Below, piece after piece: positions 41,921-51,141 of a stretch of DNA of 64,000 nt. The notes beneath the pieces were generated by a model. That model ran no database searches. It was not told the origin of the DNA and saw nothing but the letters and a program-made list of their open reading frames with translations. The stretch comes from Chloroflexota bacterium (lineage in GTDB: Bacteria; Chloroflexota; UBA6077; JACCZL01). Where the stretch lies: assembly GCA_020845495.1 (NCBI GenBank), contig JADLFM010000038.1, forward strand, positions 80,286 to 144,285. The letters run 5' to 3'. Position numbers and translations under genes: made by a program. Positions within the stretch are counted from its first letter, which is position 1. Every line of letters starts with the position of its first letter.

Positions 41921-42242
41921 CGACTTCTCCTTACCTTTCCGATCTCTGTCTGACGTCTCTGTCTGACGTGGCGCTTTCGCGTCTCGCCCTGTACGACGAG
42001 ACCACAGCCACACGACAGAACTATGGCAGGATGCGTGCCCATCCGTGCCGGCCGCGCGAGTCAGGCCGCGACCACGCGGCATAAGAACGGCACGCCCTGT
42101 CTACTTCCGCAGCATCGAGATGGCACGGCCATCTCGTGCGCGAACGCGTGCAGACAGGAGTGACGCCAGCATCCGGTACGCCCCGGAGGGACCGGCGCTC
42201 GTGGACGTCTCACACCACGATCCGTCACACTCTCGGCCGTAG
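41921..42242. other. Divergent intergenic region
   Basis: 322 bases between the secreted protein gene (minus) and the GT-C gene (plus). It holds the 13-bp tandem repeats and no supported gene. No clear -35/-10 pair is visible in either direction. Confidence 0.45.
41943..41968 (-). repeat. Two tandem 13-bp repeats in the leader of the secreted protein gene
   Basis: TCTCTGTCTGACG occurs twice back to back, starting 23 nt upstream of the ATG and 14 nt from the AAGGAG site. It may bind a regulator or result from replication slippage. Confidence 0.6.
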
Positions 42243-43958
42243 ATGGCCGAGACCACGCTCGCACCACCGCGCTCTCTGGCAGTTCCCCGTCGCGTTGGCC
42301 GGCTTGCCGAGGTGTTCACGGGTCTTCTGCTGCTTGCTGGTGCGCTGTGGCTACGCACGCAGAACCTGGACGCCTACGTCGGCTCGTTCGATGAAGGAAT
42401 CCGCAGCGAGCAACTGCTGCTGATGTCAGCCGGCTATCGGCCGTTCCGCGACATCTTCTCGTCGCAGGGGCCGCTGCTCCTCGACCTGCTCTATCCGTTC
42501 TTCGTGGCCTTCGGGCAGACGCTCGAGGCCGTGCGCTCCGGCGTCGTCGCCTGCTCGCTCGTTGCGCTGGGCGGGGCCTGGTGGACCGCCCGCGCCATCG
42601 GGGGGCCGGCCGCCGGGCTAGCGGCTATCGTGATTCTTGGGCTGAGCCCGGTCTTCCTCGAAGACTCCCGGCTCGCGCTAGCCGAAGTCCCCACACTTGC
42701 CCCGGCCCTGCTGGCCCTGGGCGCCATTCTGGCCTACTGCGCGACGGGTGCTCGGCGCTGGCTGGTGGTATCGGCCAGTTGCTGTGCACTGGCGCTCCTG
42801 ATCAAGCCGATGGTCGTGCACGTCGGAGCTGCGCTGCTGGTACTGCTGGTGGCGTCAGCGCTCGCACGCCGCGAGGACGGCCGCCCGCTCCGCAGCCCCC
42901 TCGCCCGCGTGTGGGAGAGGGGACTGACGGGTGAGGGCGTCCGCACGCGGGAGCGGGGAAGGCTGGACAGGGCACGGCGCGCCGCGTTCGACGTCGTCCT
43001 TTACGGTGCCGTTGTTGCCACGATCTGCGCGATCGTTATCGTGGCGCTCGGGCCGGCGCAGGTCTGGGACAATCTGGGTGCGTACCGGACAGGAGCTGGC
43101 CATCAGTCAGGCGTGGATCTCAGCCCAAACCTGCGGCTCACCGCGAACGTCATGCGCCGCGAGTTACCCGGCTTCTACCTGCTGGCGTTCGTAGGGCTCG
43201 TGCTCGGACTGTGGCGACGACCCGCCCCGACGCTCGCCCTCGCGCTCTGGGGGGCGGCGATTCTCGCCATGTTCGCCGTCTATGGCGACCTCTCGGATAA
43301 GCACATCGTCTATCTGGTGCCCCCGATCGCGCTGCTCGCCGCCATCGGGGTTGGCCTGGGCGTCGATGAGGTTCGCCGGTGGCTGGCGGTCCGATTCAGC
43401 GCGCACGTAGCCCGAACGGATGTAGCGCTACTGGGTCCAGCGCAGCCGTCAGGGCTGCGGGCCGCACCGGGGAGCGGGGATCGGCAGGCGCCCGTGCCCG
43501 CCCTACAGATGCTGGCCGCCATGCTGGCGGTTGCCGGGTTGTTCGCGTACCTGTGGTTCCTTCCCGATCTGTATCGCGCCCACCGCTACCTGATCCGTGA
43601 GGCTCCCCGGGTGGCCGCCGAGCGGCGAGACCGGCCGACCGAGCGCGAGATCGTGGAGATCATCCGCACGCAGACGCCGCCAGATGGCTGGGTGCTCTCC
43701 GACAACCCCGGCGCCGCCTTCGAGGCTGGCCGGCTGGTGCTCCCGTACCTTGTCGACACGTCTGGCACCCGGGTCGACGCGGGATCGCTGACCTCGCCGC
43801 TCGCCCGCGATCAGGTCGAGCGGTACCGTCCCTCGGTCATCGTCACCTGGCCCCACCGGCTCGGCCGCCTGCGTGAGTTCATCGCGGCCCTGCCAGCACT
43901 CGGCTACCGCCTCGAGCGCAACTACCCGAGCGGCTGGACGGTCTACGTGCGGGAGTGA
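42243..43958 (+). CDS. Polytopic GT39-like glycosyltransferase with repeat-derived insert
   Basis: A 571-aa membrane protein of the GT-C superfamily. The first external loop has the catalytic-type acidic pair in YVGSFDEGIRSEQLLL, followed by GYRPFRDIFSSQGPLLLDLL. About nine to ten helices follow, including YGDLSDKHIVYLVPPIALLA. The C-terminal soluble part (about 460-571) starts at the RYLIREAPRVA region. Residues about 212-245, in a cytoplasmic loop, are encoded by a GC-rich element of the same type as the palindrome just downstream. The sugar acceptor is unknown. Confidence 0.85.
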   Translation: MAETTLAPPRSLAVPRRVGRLAEVFTGLLLLAGALWLRTQNLDAYVGSFDEGIRSEQLLLMSAGYRPFRDIFSSQGPLLLDLLYPFFVAFGQTLEAVRSGVVACSLVALGGAWWTARAIGGPAAGLAAIVILGLSPVFLEDSRLALAEVPTLAPALLALGAILAYCATGARRWLVVSASCCALALLIKPMVVHVGAALLVLLVASALARREDGRPLRSPLARVWERGLTGEGVRTRERGRLDRARRAAFDVVLYGAVVATICAIVIVALGPAQVWDNLGAYRTGAGHQSGVDLSPNLRLTANVMRRELPGFYLLAFVGLVLGLWRRPAPTLALALWGAAILAMFAVYGDLSDKHIVYLVPPIALLAAIGVGLGVDEVRRWLAVRFSAHVARTDVALLGPAQPSGLRAAPGSGDRQAPVPALQMLAAMLAVAGLFAYLWFLPDLYRAHRYLIREAPRVAAERRDRPTEREIVEIIRTQTPPDGWVLSDNPGAAFEAGRLVLPYLVDTSGTRVDAGSLTSPLARDQVERYRPSVIVTWPHRLGRLREFIAALPALGYRLERNYPSGWTVYVRE

Positions 43959-44040
43959 ACGGCTGGCCTCCGCCCCCAACGCTCCTCAGACGCAGTGGGT
44001 CATGCTGCATGTCGTCGAGCATGGGCGCGGCGCTGGGATG

Positions 44041-44094
44041 CCCCTCACCCCGTACCCCTCTCCCGCGCGCGGGAGAGGGGTACGGGGTGAGGGG
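44041..44094. terminator. Perfect 54-bp palindrome between convergent genes
   Basis: Two uninterrupted 27-bp arms (44041-44067 and 44068-44094), beginning CCCCTCACCCCGTACCCC and centred on CGCGCG. It sits between convergent transcription units (GT-C gene and EEP gene), so it probably ends both. The sequence belongs to the CCCTC-CCCGCG repeat type seen elsewhere in the window, including inside genes. Confidence 0.75.
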
Positions 44095-44212
44095 TTCTCA
44101 ACCGATTGCAGCGTGACCCAGCAGTTACCTGGGGCTCGCCCCAGCTCGTTGCAGGTTCAGCGACGCTTGCGTTGGCGGAGTGCGACGGGAGTGCTGTTGC
44201 TTCGGAATCGCC

Positions 44213-45325
44213 TCAGGTCGTAGCGGCGCCGTGCAACTCGGACACGATATCGACGGCAGCGCCGTTCGTCGTGGGTGAAGAGGCGTGGTGTACCCGCTCG
44301 CTCCAGGTCAGGCCGGCAACGATCGGGTGATGGTCGCTGCGCCCGCTGTCGCCAACGATGGCCGACACGGCTCGGAAGTGCCGCGAATGCCAGACGTAGT
44401 CGAGGCGCACCAGCGGCCAGGGCGACGGGAAGGCGCGCGGGAACACGCCAAGTCGCGGGAACGTCAGGCCGAACCCCCGCCCAACGGCGAGATAGGCGTC
44501 CGTCAGGCGGGTCGCGAGGATCGCATGGTCGGGGCTGCGCTCCGTCATGTTGAAGTCGCCGGTCACGATGGTGGGGCCGCTGGCGGCGTCGAGCAGGGCG
44601 ATCAGATGCTCGATCTCCGACCGGCGACGCTCGGCGTTGAACTCGAGTGGCACGCGCAGTTTGCCGAGACCGCACCGGGCAAAACGGACGAACGGAATCT
44701 TCAGATGCAGATTGATGTAGCGGACCGGTCCAGCCGGCGTCTCGACGGTCGTCTGCTGCCACCAGTGCCCGTACTCGGAGCCACGGAACGCGGTCGAATC
44801 GTGGAGCGGGTAGCGGCTCAGCACGAGCGAGCCCGACGGATCGGGAGAGGCTGAGACGGCGTGGTGGGGGAGCAGATCGGCGAGATGCTCGATGAGGTAG
44901 CGCGCCGCGTGGTCGCCGATCTCTTGCAAGCCCACGAGATCGGGAGTTGCTGCCTCGATCGAGCGCGCCAGATCGTGACCGTCGCGCTGCCAGGCCAGCG
45001 TGTTGAACGTCATGACGACGAGGTCTGGGCGCTGCACGGGCGGCTGTCCGCGCGTCGGTGCGAAGCGGTGACCCCAGCGCTGCCCGAACAGCGCCGCGAT
45101 GGCGAGGCCCACGATGGTGAGGCTCCGCGATCGGACGGCAAGGCCGGCCACTGCGACGGCCGGGGCTGGCGTGTAGAGCCACGGTGCGAGATCGTCGGCG
45201 AACTCAATCCAGCCGCGCCGTTGGCGAACGACGAGGTGGGAGAGATGGTACGCACCGAGCGCGCCAGACCAGCCGAGCCCGGCCCCCACGATGCACGCGC
45301 GGACGGCTCGGCCGATCGCGATCAC
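44213..45325 (-). CDS. Membrane-associated endonuclease/exonuclease/phosphatase family protein
   Basis: A 370-aa protein starting with a GTG that overlaps the stop of the glycosidase gene (GTGA). Residues 1-90 include two or three hydrophobic segments. The EEP catalytic domain (about 100-345) has VMTFNTLAWQ (Asn), DLVGLQEIGD (Glu), INLHLKIP, TGDFNMTERSPDH, RLDYVWHS and GDSGRSDHHPIVAG, a full set of metal and catalytic residues. Relatives cleave phosphodiesters in nucleic acids or lipids; the substrate here is unknown. A membrane-facing enzyme is likely. Confidence 0.85.
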   Translation of the reverse strand: MIAIGRAVRACIVGAGLGWSGALGAYHLSHLVVRQRRGWIEFADDLAPWLYTPAPAVAVAGLAVRSRSLTIVGLAIAALFGQRWGHRFAPTRGQPPVQRPDLVVMTFNTLAWQRDGHDLARSIEAATPDLVGLQEIGDHAARYLIEHLADLLPHHAVSASPDPSGSLVLSRYPLHDSTAFRGSEYGHWWQQTTVETPAGPVRYINLHLKIPFVRFARCGLGKLRVPLEFNAERRRSEIEHLIALLDAASGPTIVTGDFNMTERSPDHAILATRLTDAYLAVGRGFGLTFPRLGVFPRAFPSPWPLVRLDYVWHSRHFRAVSAIVGDSGRSDHHPIVAGLTWSERVHHASSPTTNGAAVDIVSELHGAATT

Positions 45326-47076
45326 CCCGCACTATCCTTCAAGCGTAGTTCGAGGCGGTGCTTCCCTGGCGGCGCCGGCACGGCCAGCACCGCGAAGCTA
45401 TCCTCGCCCACCACCTCAGTCTTCAGTTGTACCGGCTTCTGATCGAAGAGCGCCCGATCGACGACGGTGTTCGGCGGAAGCAGCACCCGGACGGCACCGG
45501 TCTTCGAGTGGTTGGTGTCCCACTCGACGGCGACGCGATCGCCGGCGTAGGTGTGCCAGTAATCGAGCCAGCAGCCGGTGGGCGGCTGATAGACGTGGAC
45601 GCCGCCGCTCTGCGCCCCGAGCCGAGGGCTCGCCTCCCATCCCGCGGTGTCGAGGTTCACGCCGAAGAGCCCGGTGACGATCGCCTCGGTCATCGTGGCA
45701 GCGGCACCGGAGTAGTCCGGCGACCCGGCGTTCCGGCCGGTGCCTTGTTCCTGCCACTCGTAGATCTCTCCAGCCGAGCGCGCCCAATCGTCCGCCACCA
45801 TCGCGAGATGCTGCCGTCCGAGCGTTGAGTAGCCATTCCAGAACTCGGCGCTGATCTGCATGCCGGCCCACCAGTCCCAGACCGCGCCGTTCTGGTAGCG
45901 GCCGGGGACCATCTGTGGATAGTCGAAGTACCCGAGTGGATAGGCTGGCCAGAGCGACAGGCCGGGCTTGGGGGCCTTGGCCTGGATGCGTGCCGTCTCG
46001 AGCGCCTTGAAGATCGGGCCACGCTCGGTCTCGTCGGTGATACCGCTGTAGACGGCGACACCGTTGGCGATGCTGACGATCGAGTCCTCGTCCAGGGTGC
46101 GTACCGCGGGCGGCACGAACAGGCGCGTGCGGAAGTAGCCCCGGTCGGGTTGCCAGAGACGCTCGGCGGAGGATTGGCGTAGGACTCTGGCGCGCCCCAG
46201 TTGCTTCTCGGCCAGGTCCGGGCGGTCGACCGCGCGGTTCATCTCGGCAAGCTGCACCAGCGCCCGATAGGTCCAGGCCTGATCGTAGATCGAGGCCGTC
46301 CATTCGTCCGGCGCCTTCGTAATCGAGCCGGAGGTTGGCCCAACGCCGACTGCGACGTCACCCCAGTCGGTGGTGTTACCACGCTTGATGAGCCTGAGCT
46401 GTTCGTCATAGCGGCGGCTGTACAGCCAATCCATGGCCGCGTTCAGCCGCTCGATGCGGGGCGCGCCGGCCTGCTTGTCGAGGAGCCAGGTGACGCCCGC
46501 GCCGGCCTTGAACGCAACATACGCCATGGTGATCAGGCTCGGCTCTTCGTCCGACGTGACAAGCATCTTGGCTGGCGCGATCTCCGGCCCGCCAATGGTG
46601 GCGCTGGTGGCGCCTGGCTGACCAGGGGTCTTCCAGAGCGCATCCTCCGGATCGCCCGGATCGCCGTCGTACTGGAGCGCCAGGAACTCCTCGGTTGGCC
46701 TGGTGAGGTACGGGAGATCGTACAGGTACTGGGCAGCCGGCGCGATCGTGGCACTGTCCCGCGCGTAGATGTGGGCGTAGTGTGCGCCGGCACGGAAGCC
46801 AACGAGCTCGCCGGTGACGCCCGGCTGGTGTACCTCGACCGCCGCCAGCGCACGCGTCGCGGCGGCGCGCATGTCGTTGAGCGCATCGTTCCCCTCGACG
46901 TGCCAGGCGGTCGGCTCGACACTGAGCGGGCGAGGGCAGGCTGGCGGATCGGAACTGTCGATGACGTCATCGGTGGGGCCGGGCTGGTCTCCCGCCAGGC
47001 TCACCTGGACCGATGATTGAGCGACGAGCAGGGTCACGACGAAGATCGAGACAAGGCGATAGACGCACGAATACAC
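45322..47076 (-). CDS. Secreted six-hairpin glycosidase-like protein
   Basis: A 584-aa exported protein. The GTG at 47076 has AGAGG 8 nt upstream and opens a signal peptide (hydrophobic LVSIFVVTLLVAQ); an ATG at 47145 would place a charged stretch before it. The rest looks like an (alpha/alpha)6-barrel glycosidase related to GH15/GH63 or amylo-1,6-glucosidases. Candidate catalytic acids are in HIYARDSATIAP and TKAPDEWTASIYDQAW, with WDWWAGMQISAEFWNGYSTL also typical. The C-terminus is a beta domain. Its substrate is unknown. It is translationally coupled to the EEP gene. Confidence 0.75.
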   Translation of the reverse strand: MYSCVYRLVSIFVVTLLVAQSSVQVSLAGDQPGPTDDVIDSSDPPACPRPLSVEPTAWHVEGNDALNDMRAAATRALAAVEVHQPGVTGELVGFRAGAHYAHIYARDSATIAPAAQYLYDLPYLTRPTEEFLALQYDGDPGDPEDALWKTPGQPGATSATIGGPEIAPAKMLVTSDEEPSLITMAYVAFKAGAGVTWLLDKQAGAPRIERLNAAMDWLYSRRYDEQLRLIKRGNTTDWGDVAVGVGPTSGSITKAPDEWTASIYDQAWTYRALVQLAEMNRAVDRPDLAEKQLGRARVLRQSSAERLWQPDRGYFRTRLFVPPAVRTLDEDSIVSIANGVAVYSGITDETERGPIFKALETARIQAKAPKPGLSLWPAYPLGYFDYPQMVPGRYQNGAVWDWWAGMQISAEFWNGYSTLGRQHLAMVADDWARSAGEIYEWQEQGTGRNAGSPDYSGAAATMTEAIVTGLFGVNLDTAGWEASPRLGAQSGGVHVYQPPTGCWLDYWHTYAGDRVAVEWDTNHSKTGAVRVLLPPNTVVDRALFDQKPVQLKTEVVGEDSFAVLAVPAPPGKHRLELRLKDSAG

Positions 47077-47238
47077 GGCAGCAACCTCTACGGTGGGCGG
47101 GCGGAGTGTTACAGACCGGCGCGCAGCGAGGCAAGCGTTTCCCACGCCGTGGCCCGCTCTTGACTCGCCCGACCATGCGCCCGGATGGCCCGTCGCTCGT
47201 TACACTGAGGATCGAATTTCCGTGGAACGGGACGAGCC

Positions 47239-49209
47239 TTGGCCACTGTTGACGTGCCCGGCGCCGACGAGGCGCTCTCCCCTCACGACGCTCGCTACGA
47301 CCAGCCGCCGGATGGCCAGTTCGAGGCCGAGCCGGCGTTTGACGTCGAGGCTACCTCCGCGCGCCTGCCGCGCCGCCGGAGCCCGCTCGTGCTTGGGGTG
47401 TTCGGCGTCCTGCTCATCGTCGTCATGAGCCCGCTGGCGGCGCTTGGCTTCTATCAGTACGAGTACCACGACCGCATCTTCCCTGGCGTGAGCGCGCTCG
47501 GCGCGGATCTGAGTGGACTGACGTTAGCCGAGGCTGAGGAGGTCGTTGCGGCCAGGGCGACCGAGATGACCGCGCGCCCGGTGCTCGTGTGGGCGGCCGG
47601 CCGCGAGTGGCCGACCGATTGGGCACGTCTTGGCCTGCATCTGCCAGCCCGACCTATCGCGCAACGGGCATTCCTGGTCGGACGCGAGGGAAACCCGCTC
47701 GAACAGTTCCGTGCGCAGCTTGGCGCGCTGCGGGCGGGCGTGGCGGTGGCCTCGCGCGAAGGGCTCGACGAGGCGGTGCTGCGACGGTTCGTCCAGGCTG
47801 CCGCCGCTGAGGTGGATCAGCCAATGCGGAATGCCCGCCTCGACTTGCTCCCGGACCTGACGTTCAAACTGACGAGCGCCCAGGAGGGCCGGCAACTGGA
47901 GGTTGACGAGGCGCTGGTTCGGATGCGAGCGTCCGTCGAGTCGGGCGTAGACACCGTCGGGTTGCCGGTGACGATCACCCCGCCAGTGACGACCGACGAG
48001 ATGCGGCTGCCGATCAAGGCGAAGGCCGAAAAGATCCTCTCTGGGCCGCTGACGCTCTCGTTCGAGGAGAAGCGCTGGACGCTCGAGCGGCAAGACCTGG
48101 CCGACTTGCTGGTCTTCAGCGGCGGACCGGGCGTGCCCCTGGATGTGGCCGTCGATCTGGAGAGCCTCCGGCCGCGCATCGAGAAGATCGGCTCGGAGTT
48201 GAACCAGGAGCCGCGCGAGGGCGCCATCGAGTGGGCGAACGGCGCGGCTCGCACGACCCGCCAGAGCCAGGACGGCCGTGCGCTCGACGTGGACGCTGCG
48301 CTGAAACTCGTGTCCGAGCGGACCGTCGCCGGCGACCGAACGGTGACACTCCCGGTTTCGGTCGTGAAGCCGCGCATCGACACCCGCCGCGTGCCCGACC
48401 TTGGCATCCGCGAGTTGATCGACAGCGGGACGACCTCCTTTGCGGGCTCGCTGCCCCAGAAGGCACACAACATCAAACTGGCGGCCTCGCGTCTCAACGG
48501 CACCATCGTCGCGCCGCACGAACTGTTCTCGTTCAACAAGGCGCTAGGCCCGACGACCCTCGATAATGGATATCAGGTCGCGTTTGGGATCATGTCAACG
48601 GGCGGCGCGAATCACCGGACGGTGCCATCAGTGGCCGGTGGCATCTGTCAGGTCGCCACGACATTGTTCCAGCCGATGTTCTGGTCTGGCTACCAGCTCG
48701 AAGAGCGGCACTGGCACCTCTACTGGATTCCGGCCTACGCATCGCGGGGCGTGGTGGGGCTGGATGCGACCGTCGACGAAGAGGTAGGGCTGGACTTGCA
48801 ATTCGTCAACAACACCGACTCGTACCTGTTGATCCAGGCGCGAACCGACGATTCCTCGGTGACGTTTGAACTGTATGGGACGAAGCCCAACTGGGACGTC
48901 AAGGTCGACGGGCCGAAGGTCACCGACCGGCGCCCGGCCGATCCGACGCCCGTTACCGAGCGCGAGCCGTCGCTTCCGAACGGGCAGAAGATCCAGGTGG
49001 AGGCGGCGCGCGAGGGGTTCACCGCGAGCTTCGTGCGGGCGGTGACCGGACGCGACGGCAACGTCCGCACCCTCAACCTGGAGAGCAAGTACGTCCCGTC
49101 GCGCAATGTCACGCTGGTCGGGACGGGGGGCAGCGGCGGCAGCCAGACTGCTCCCCAGAACGTTCCTCAGGCCGCGCCGTTGAACGCACCCCGGTCTGGC
49201 GGCGCGTAA
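47239..49209 (+). CDS. VanW-family protein with peptidoglycan-binding-like repeats
   Basis: A 656-aa single-span membrane protein starting with TTG. The membrane helix (about 48-72) follows a cytoplasmic acidic N-terminus. The external part has two PG_binding_4-type repeats: FPGVSALGADLSGLTLAEAE, then related segments with DLADLLVF and WANGAARTTRQSQDGRALDV. The VanW domain (about 390-550) contains HNIKLAASRLNGTIVAPHEL, FSFNKALGPTT and GGICQVATTLFQPMFWSG, including its conserved Cys. A Pro/Ala-rich tail ends the protein. It is probably a wall-associated protein. VanW function is not established, and no other vancomycin resistance genes are present. Confidence 0.9.
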   Translation: MATVDVPGADEALSPHDARYDQPPDGQFEAEPAFDVEATSARLPRRRSPLVLGVFGVLLIVVMSPLAALGFYQYEYHDRIFPGVSALGADLSGLTLAEAEEVVAARATEMTARPVLVWAAGREWPTDWARLGLHLPARPIAQRAFLVGREGNPLEQFRAQLGALRAGVAVASREGLDEAVLRRFVQAAAAEVDQPMRNARLDLLPDLTFKLTSAQEGRQLEVDEALVRMRASVESGVDTVGLPVTITPPVTTDEMRLPIKAKAEKILSGPLTLSFEEKRWTLERQDLADLLVFSGGPGVPLDVAVDLESLRPRIEKIGSELNQEPREGAIEWANGAARTTRQSQDGRALDVDAALKLVSERTVAGDRTVTLPVSVVKPRIDTRRVPDLGIRELIDSGTTSFAGSLPQKAHNIKLAASRLNGTIVAPHELFSFNKALGPTTLDNGYQVAFGIMSTGGANHRTVPSVAGGICQVATTLFQPMFWSGYQLEERHWHLYWIPAYASRGVVGLDATVDEEVGLDLQFVNNTDSYLLIQARTDDSSVTFELYGTKPNWDVKVDGPKVTDRRPADPTPVTEREPSLPNGQKIQVEAAREGFTASFVRAVTGRDGNVRTLNLESKYVPSRNVTLVGTGGSGGSQTAPQNVPQAAPLNAPRSGGA

Positions 49210-49321
49210 GCCGGGACGCAACCGCGGCGTAGCACTACGTGACCCGGGGGCTGCCCGTGGCGTGGTGTTTATGATGTTGTTACGTCTGGTGCCGCCGGAC
49301 GCTCGTTTTTGCTCCCTGGCT

Positions 49322-49340
49322 CTGGCAAGCTTCTTGCCAG
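49322..49340. terminator. Small hairpin after the VanW gene
   Basis: Perfect 8-bp stem CTGGCAAG / CTTGCCAG with a 3-nt loop, 113 nt past the VanW stop and upstream of the next plus-strand gene. There is no U-run on the plus strand. Confidence 0.35.
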
Positions 49341-49415
49341 CGGCTGCCGCACCTGAGTCGCCGAACACGAGGTGAGATTCGTCACTGAGCGGGTCCGGAC
49401 GACGTTTGAACGGGT

Positions 49416-50006
49416 ATGGCGCCCACACGACGAAGTCAGGCGCCGGGGTTCGGGGGTGGTGCGGTGCCAAGTGCGCGTTCGCGGCAAACCCTGGTCGCGC
49501 TGGCTGCGTCGATCCTCGTGCTCGTGGGTCTCTCGACGGTTGCCCGCGCGCAAACCGTCGAGCCGGGCAGTGGCCGGCACGTCCTCGGAGCGGCCTCGGC
49601 CGACATGGATGCGGCTGGCGAGTTGACGCCGGTCGGCGAGGGGAAGTTCAAGACCCAGGGGCGTGTCTACGTGGGGCGGAGCCTGGGCCGCGCCGTTGCC
49701 GACGATGTGGCCGTCTGCTTCACGGGCCGGCTTCGCTCGGTCGAAGACTGGATGCTCGTGTCACCTCGGATGGCGGGCTCGCACGACAGCGTGGTCTCGA
49801 TTCGCTCGGAGCGCGGGCTGCTGGTGTTGCGGCTGCGCGGGCAGATGGAGTTCCCGAGCGCCTCGGGAAACTGGGAGATCGTGCGCGGCAGTGACGACTG
49901 CGCGTCGCTCCGCGGTGACGGAACCTATACCGCGACGTTCGCGACGCCCGGAAGCAGCCGAGGCCCGGACTTCCGCCTGACCTACGAGGGTGAGGTCAAG
50001 AGCTGA
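49416..50006 (+). CDS. Secreted protein of unknown function
   Basis: A 196-aa protein with an N-terminal export signal (QTLVALAASILVLVGLSTVA, cleavage near ARAQ). The mature part is beta-rich: GEGKFKTQGRVYVG, DVAVCFTGRLRSVEDW, LLVLRLRGQMEF, GDGTYTATF and a final FRLTYEGEV strand. Cys104 and a Cys in DDCASL are the only mature cysteines and may pair. The pattern suggests a small beta-barrel or sandwich. I recognise no family. A start at the GTG/ATG within the first 17 residues is also possible. Confidence 0.6.
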   Translation: MAPTRRSQAPGFGGGAVPSARSRQTLVALAASILVLVGLSTVARAQTVEPGSGRHVLGAASADMDAAGELTPVGEGKFKTQGRVYVGRSLGRAVADDVAVCFTGRLRSVEDWMLVSPRMAGSHDSVVSIRSERGLLVLRLRGQMEFPSASGNWEIVRGSDDCASLRGDGTYTATFATPGSSRGPDFRLTYEGEVKS

Positions 50007-50631
50007 GGCGGCTGCTCGTGCGGCACTCGCCGTCACGTTCTCGGTCGGTGGTCGTGATCGCTCCTCGCGCCGCCGGGCCAACCGTTCCCGAGAGCGTCGC
50101 TTTCGTGCAGACATGGTGGCGGGTTTCGCTTCAGAGGCGGCGGGCGCTCGTCGATACCGTGCTCGGCGCAAACGAGGGGCCATGGGCGGTACCGCCGACT
50201 GATGTAGATGCAGCCACGCGCCGGGCAACCTGGAGGTAGGGCAACCTGGCCGTTCCGCCGCACGGGTGGATGCGGCGAATGATTGACAGGGTCTCGACGC
50301 CTCCCTATAGTCAGCGCGGAGAGGTTCCGGTCGCTGGCGCCGCGTCCCCCCGTGGCGTCCGTGATAGCGATGCGCCCTCTCTGGACGCCGCTCGTCGGTC
50401 GACACCTCCCTCCTGGGTCGGCCGGCTCAACGGCGTAACCGCCGCCCGATTTCGTGGCCGCCTACTCCCCAGGTGGCGACATGCGTCGGTCAACCGGCGG
50501 TCTCGTCGGCAGGAGGCTCCCCCCGCCTCCCGCCGACGTTCGCCACTCGCCCGTATGGGCCACAGGTCAGGTACTGGGGTATCCGAGACGTGCTCGGTTC
50601 ACCTGGATCGGCCCGCTGCACCCGCGCCCGC
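50007..50631. other. Long intergenic region
   Basis: 625 bases without a well-supported gene. It contains GGGCAACCTGG twice (about 50222 and 50238) and a hairpin at 50505-50537. A 76-codon minus-strand frame (50033-50263) with a CPxxxC...CxxH pattern was considered but lacks a ribosome site. Confidence 0.45.
50505..50537 (-). terminator. Hairpin downstream of the GNAT gene
   Basis: GTCGGC-A-GGAGGC (50505-50517) pairs with GCCTCC-C-GCCGAC (50525-50537) with one mismatch and a 7-nt C-rich loop, 95 nt past the GNAT stop on the minus strand. Confidence 0.4.
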
Positions 50632-51141
50632 TCAGCCAGGGTCGACCTCCGGCCCCCGTTCGCCGAGCGTCGTGAGCGCGGCGCCGCTCAACTGATAGAT
50701 CGTCCATTCATCCTTCGGGACGGCGCCGAGCGCACGGTAGAAACGGATCGACGGCTCGTTCCAGTCGAGTACCGCCCACTCCAACCGGCCGCAGCCCCGC
50801 TCGACGGCCAGCCGCGCGAGGGCGCCGAGCAGCGCCTTCCCGTAACCCCGCCCACGGGCCTCAGGAAAGACGAACAAGTCTTCAAGGTAGATGCCGGGCC
50901 GGGTCAGAAACGTCGAATAGTTGTGGAAGAAGAGCGCGAAGCCGACCGTCGCTCCGTCGCACTCGGCCAGCAGCGCCTCGGCGTAGCGCCGCTCCCCGAA
51001 CAGGTGCTCACGGAGCAACTGCTCGCTGCCGACGACCTCGTGGGTCAGCCGCTCGTACTCGGCAAGAGCCTGGATGAGCCGAAAGATGGTCGGGACGTCT
51101 TCTGGCCGTCCGACGCGAATGGTGCAGGCTGGAGCGCTCAC
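50632..51141 (-). CDS. GNAT N-acetyltransferase, SSAT/diamine type
   Basis: Acetyl-CoA-dependent acetyltransferase of 169 aa, from the GTG at 51141 (GGAGGT 6 nt upstream). The acetyl-CoA site is EARGRGYGKALLGALARLA (R/Q-x-x-G-x-G/A). IYLEDLFVFPEARGRG, GCGRLEWAVLDWNEPSIRFY and LGAVPKDEWTIYQL are hallmarks of the spermidine/spermine or thialysine acetyltransferase subgroup. Polyamines or related amines are likely substrates. It fits with the speE gene elsewhere in the window, though not as an operon. It is divergent from the ThDP enzyme. Confidence 0.9.
   Translation of the reverse strand: MSAPACTIRVGRPEDVPTIFRLIQALAEYERLTHEVVGSEQLLREHLFGERRYAEALLAECDGATVGFALFFHNYSTFLTRPGIYLEDLFVFPEARGRGYGKALLGALARLAVERGCGRLEWAVLDWNEPSIRFYRALGAVPKDEWTIYQLSGAALTTLGERGPEVDPG

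Noticed and set aside
47239..49209. Vancomycin resistance locus suggested by the VanW domain
   Set aside because: VanW alone is not a resistance determinant, and no vanH, vanA or vanX gene is nearby; ddl at 25850 is a normal D-Ala-D-Ala ligase.
50033..50263. Minus-strand frame with a CPxxxC...CxxH pattern, 76 codons
   Set aside because: No ribosome site, weaker third-position GC than neighbours and no recognised family. It remains possible but is not supported enough to list.
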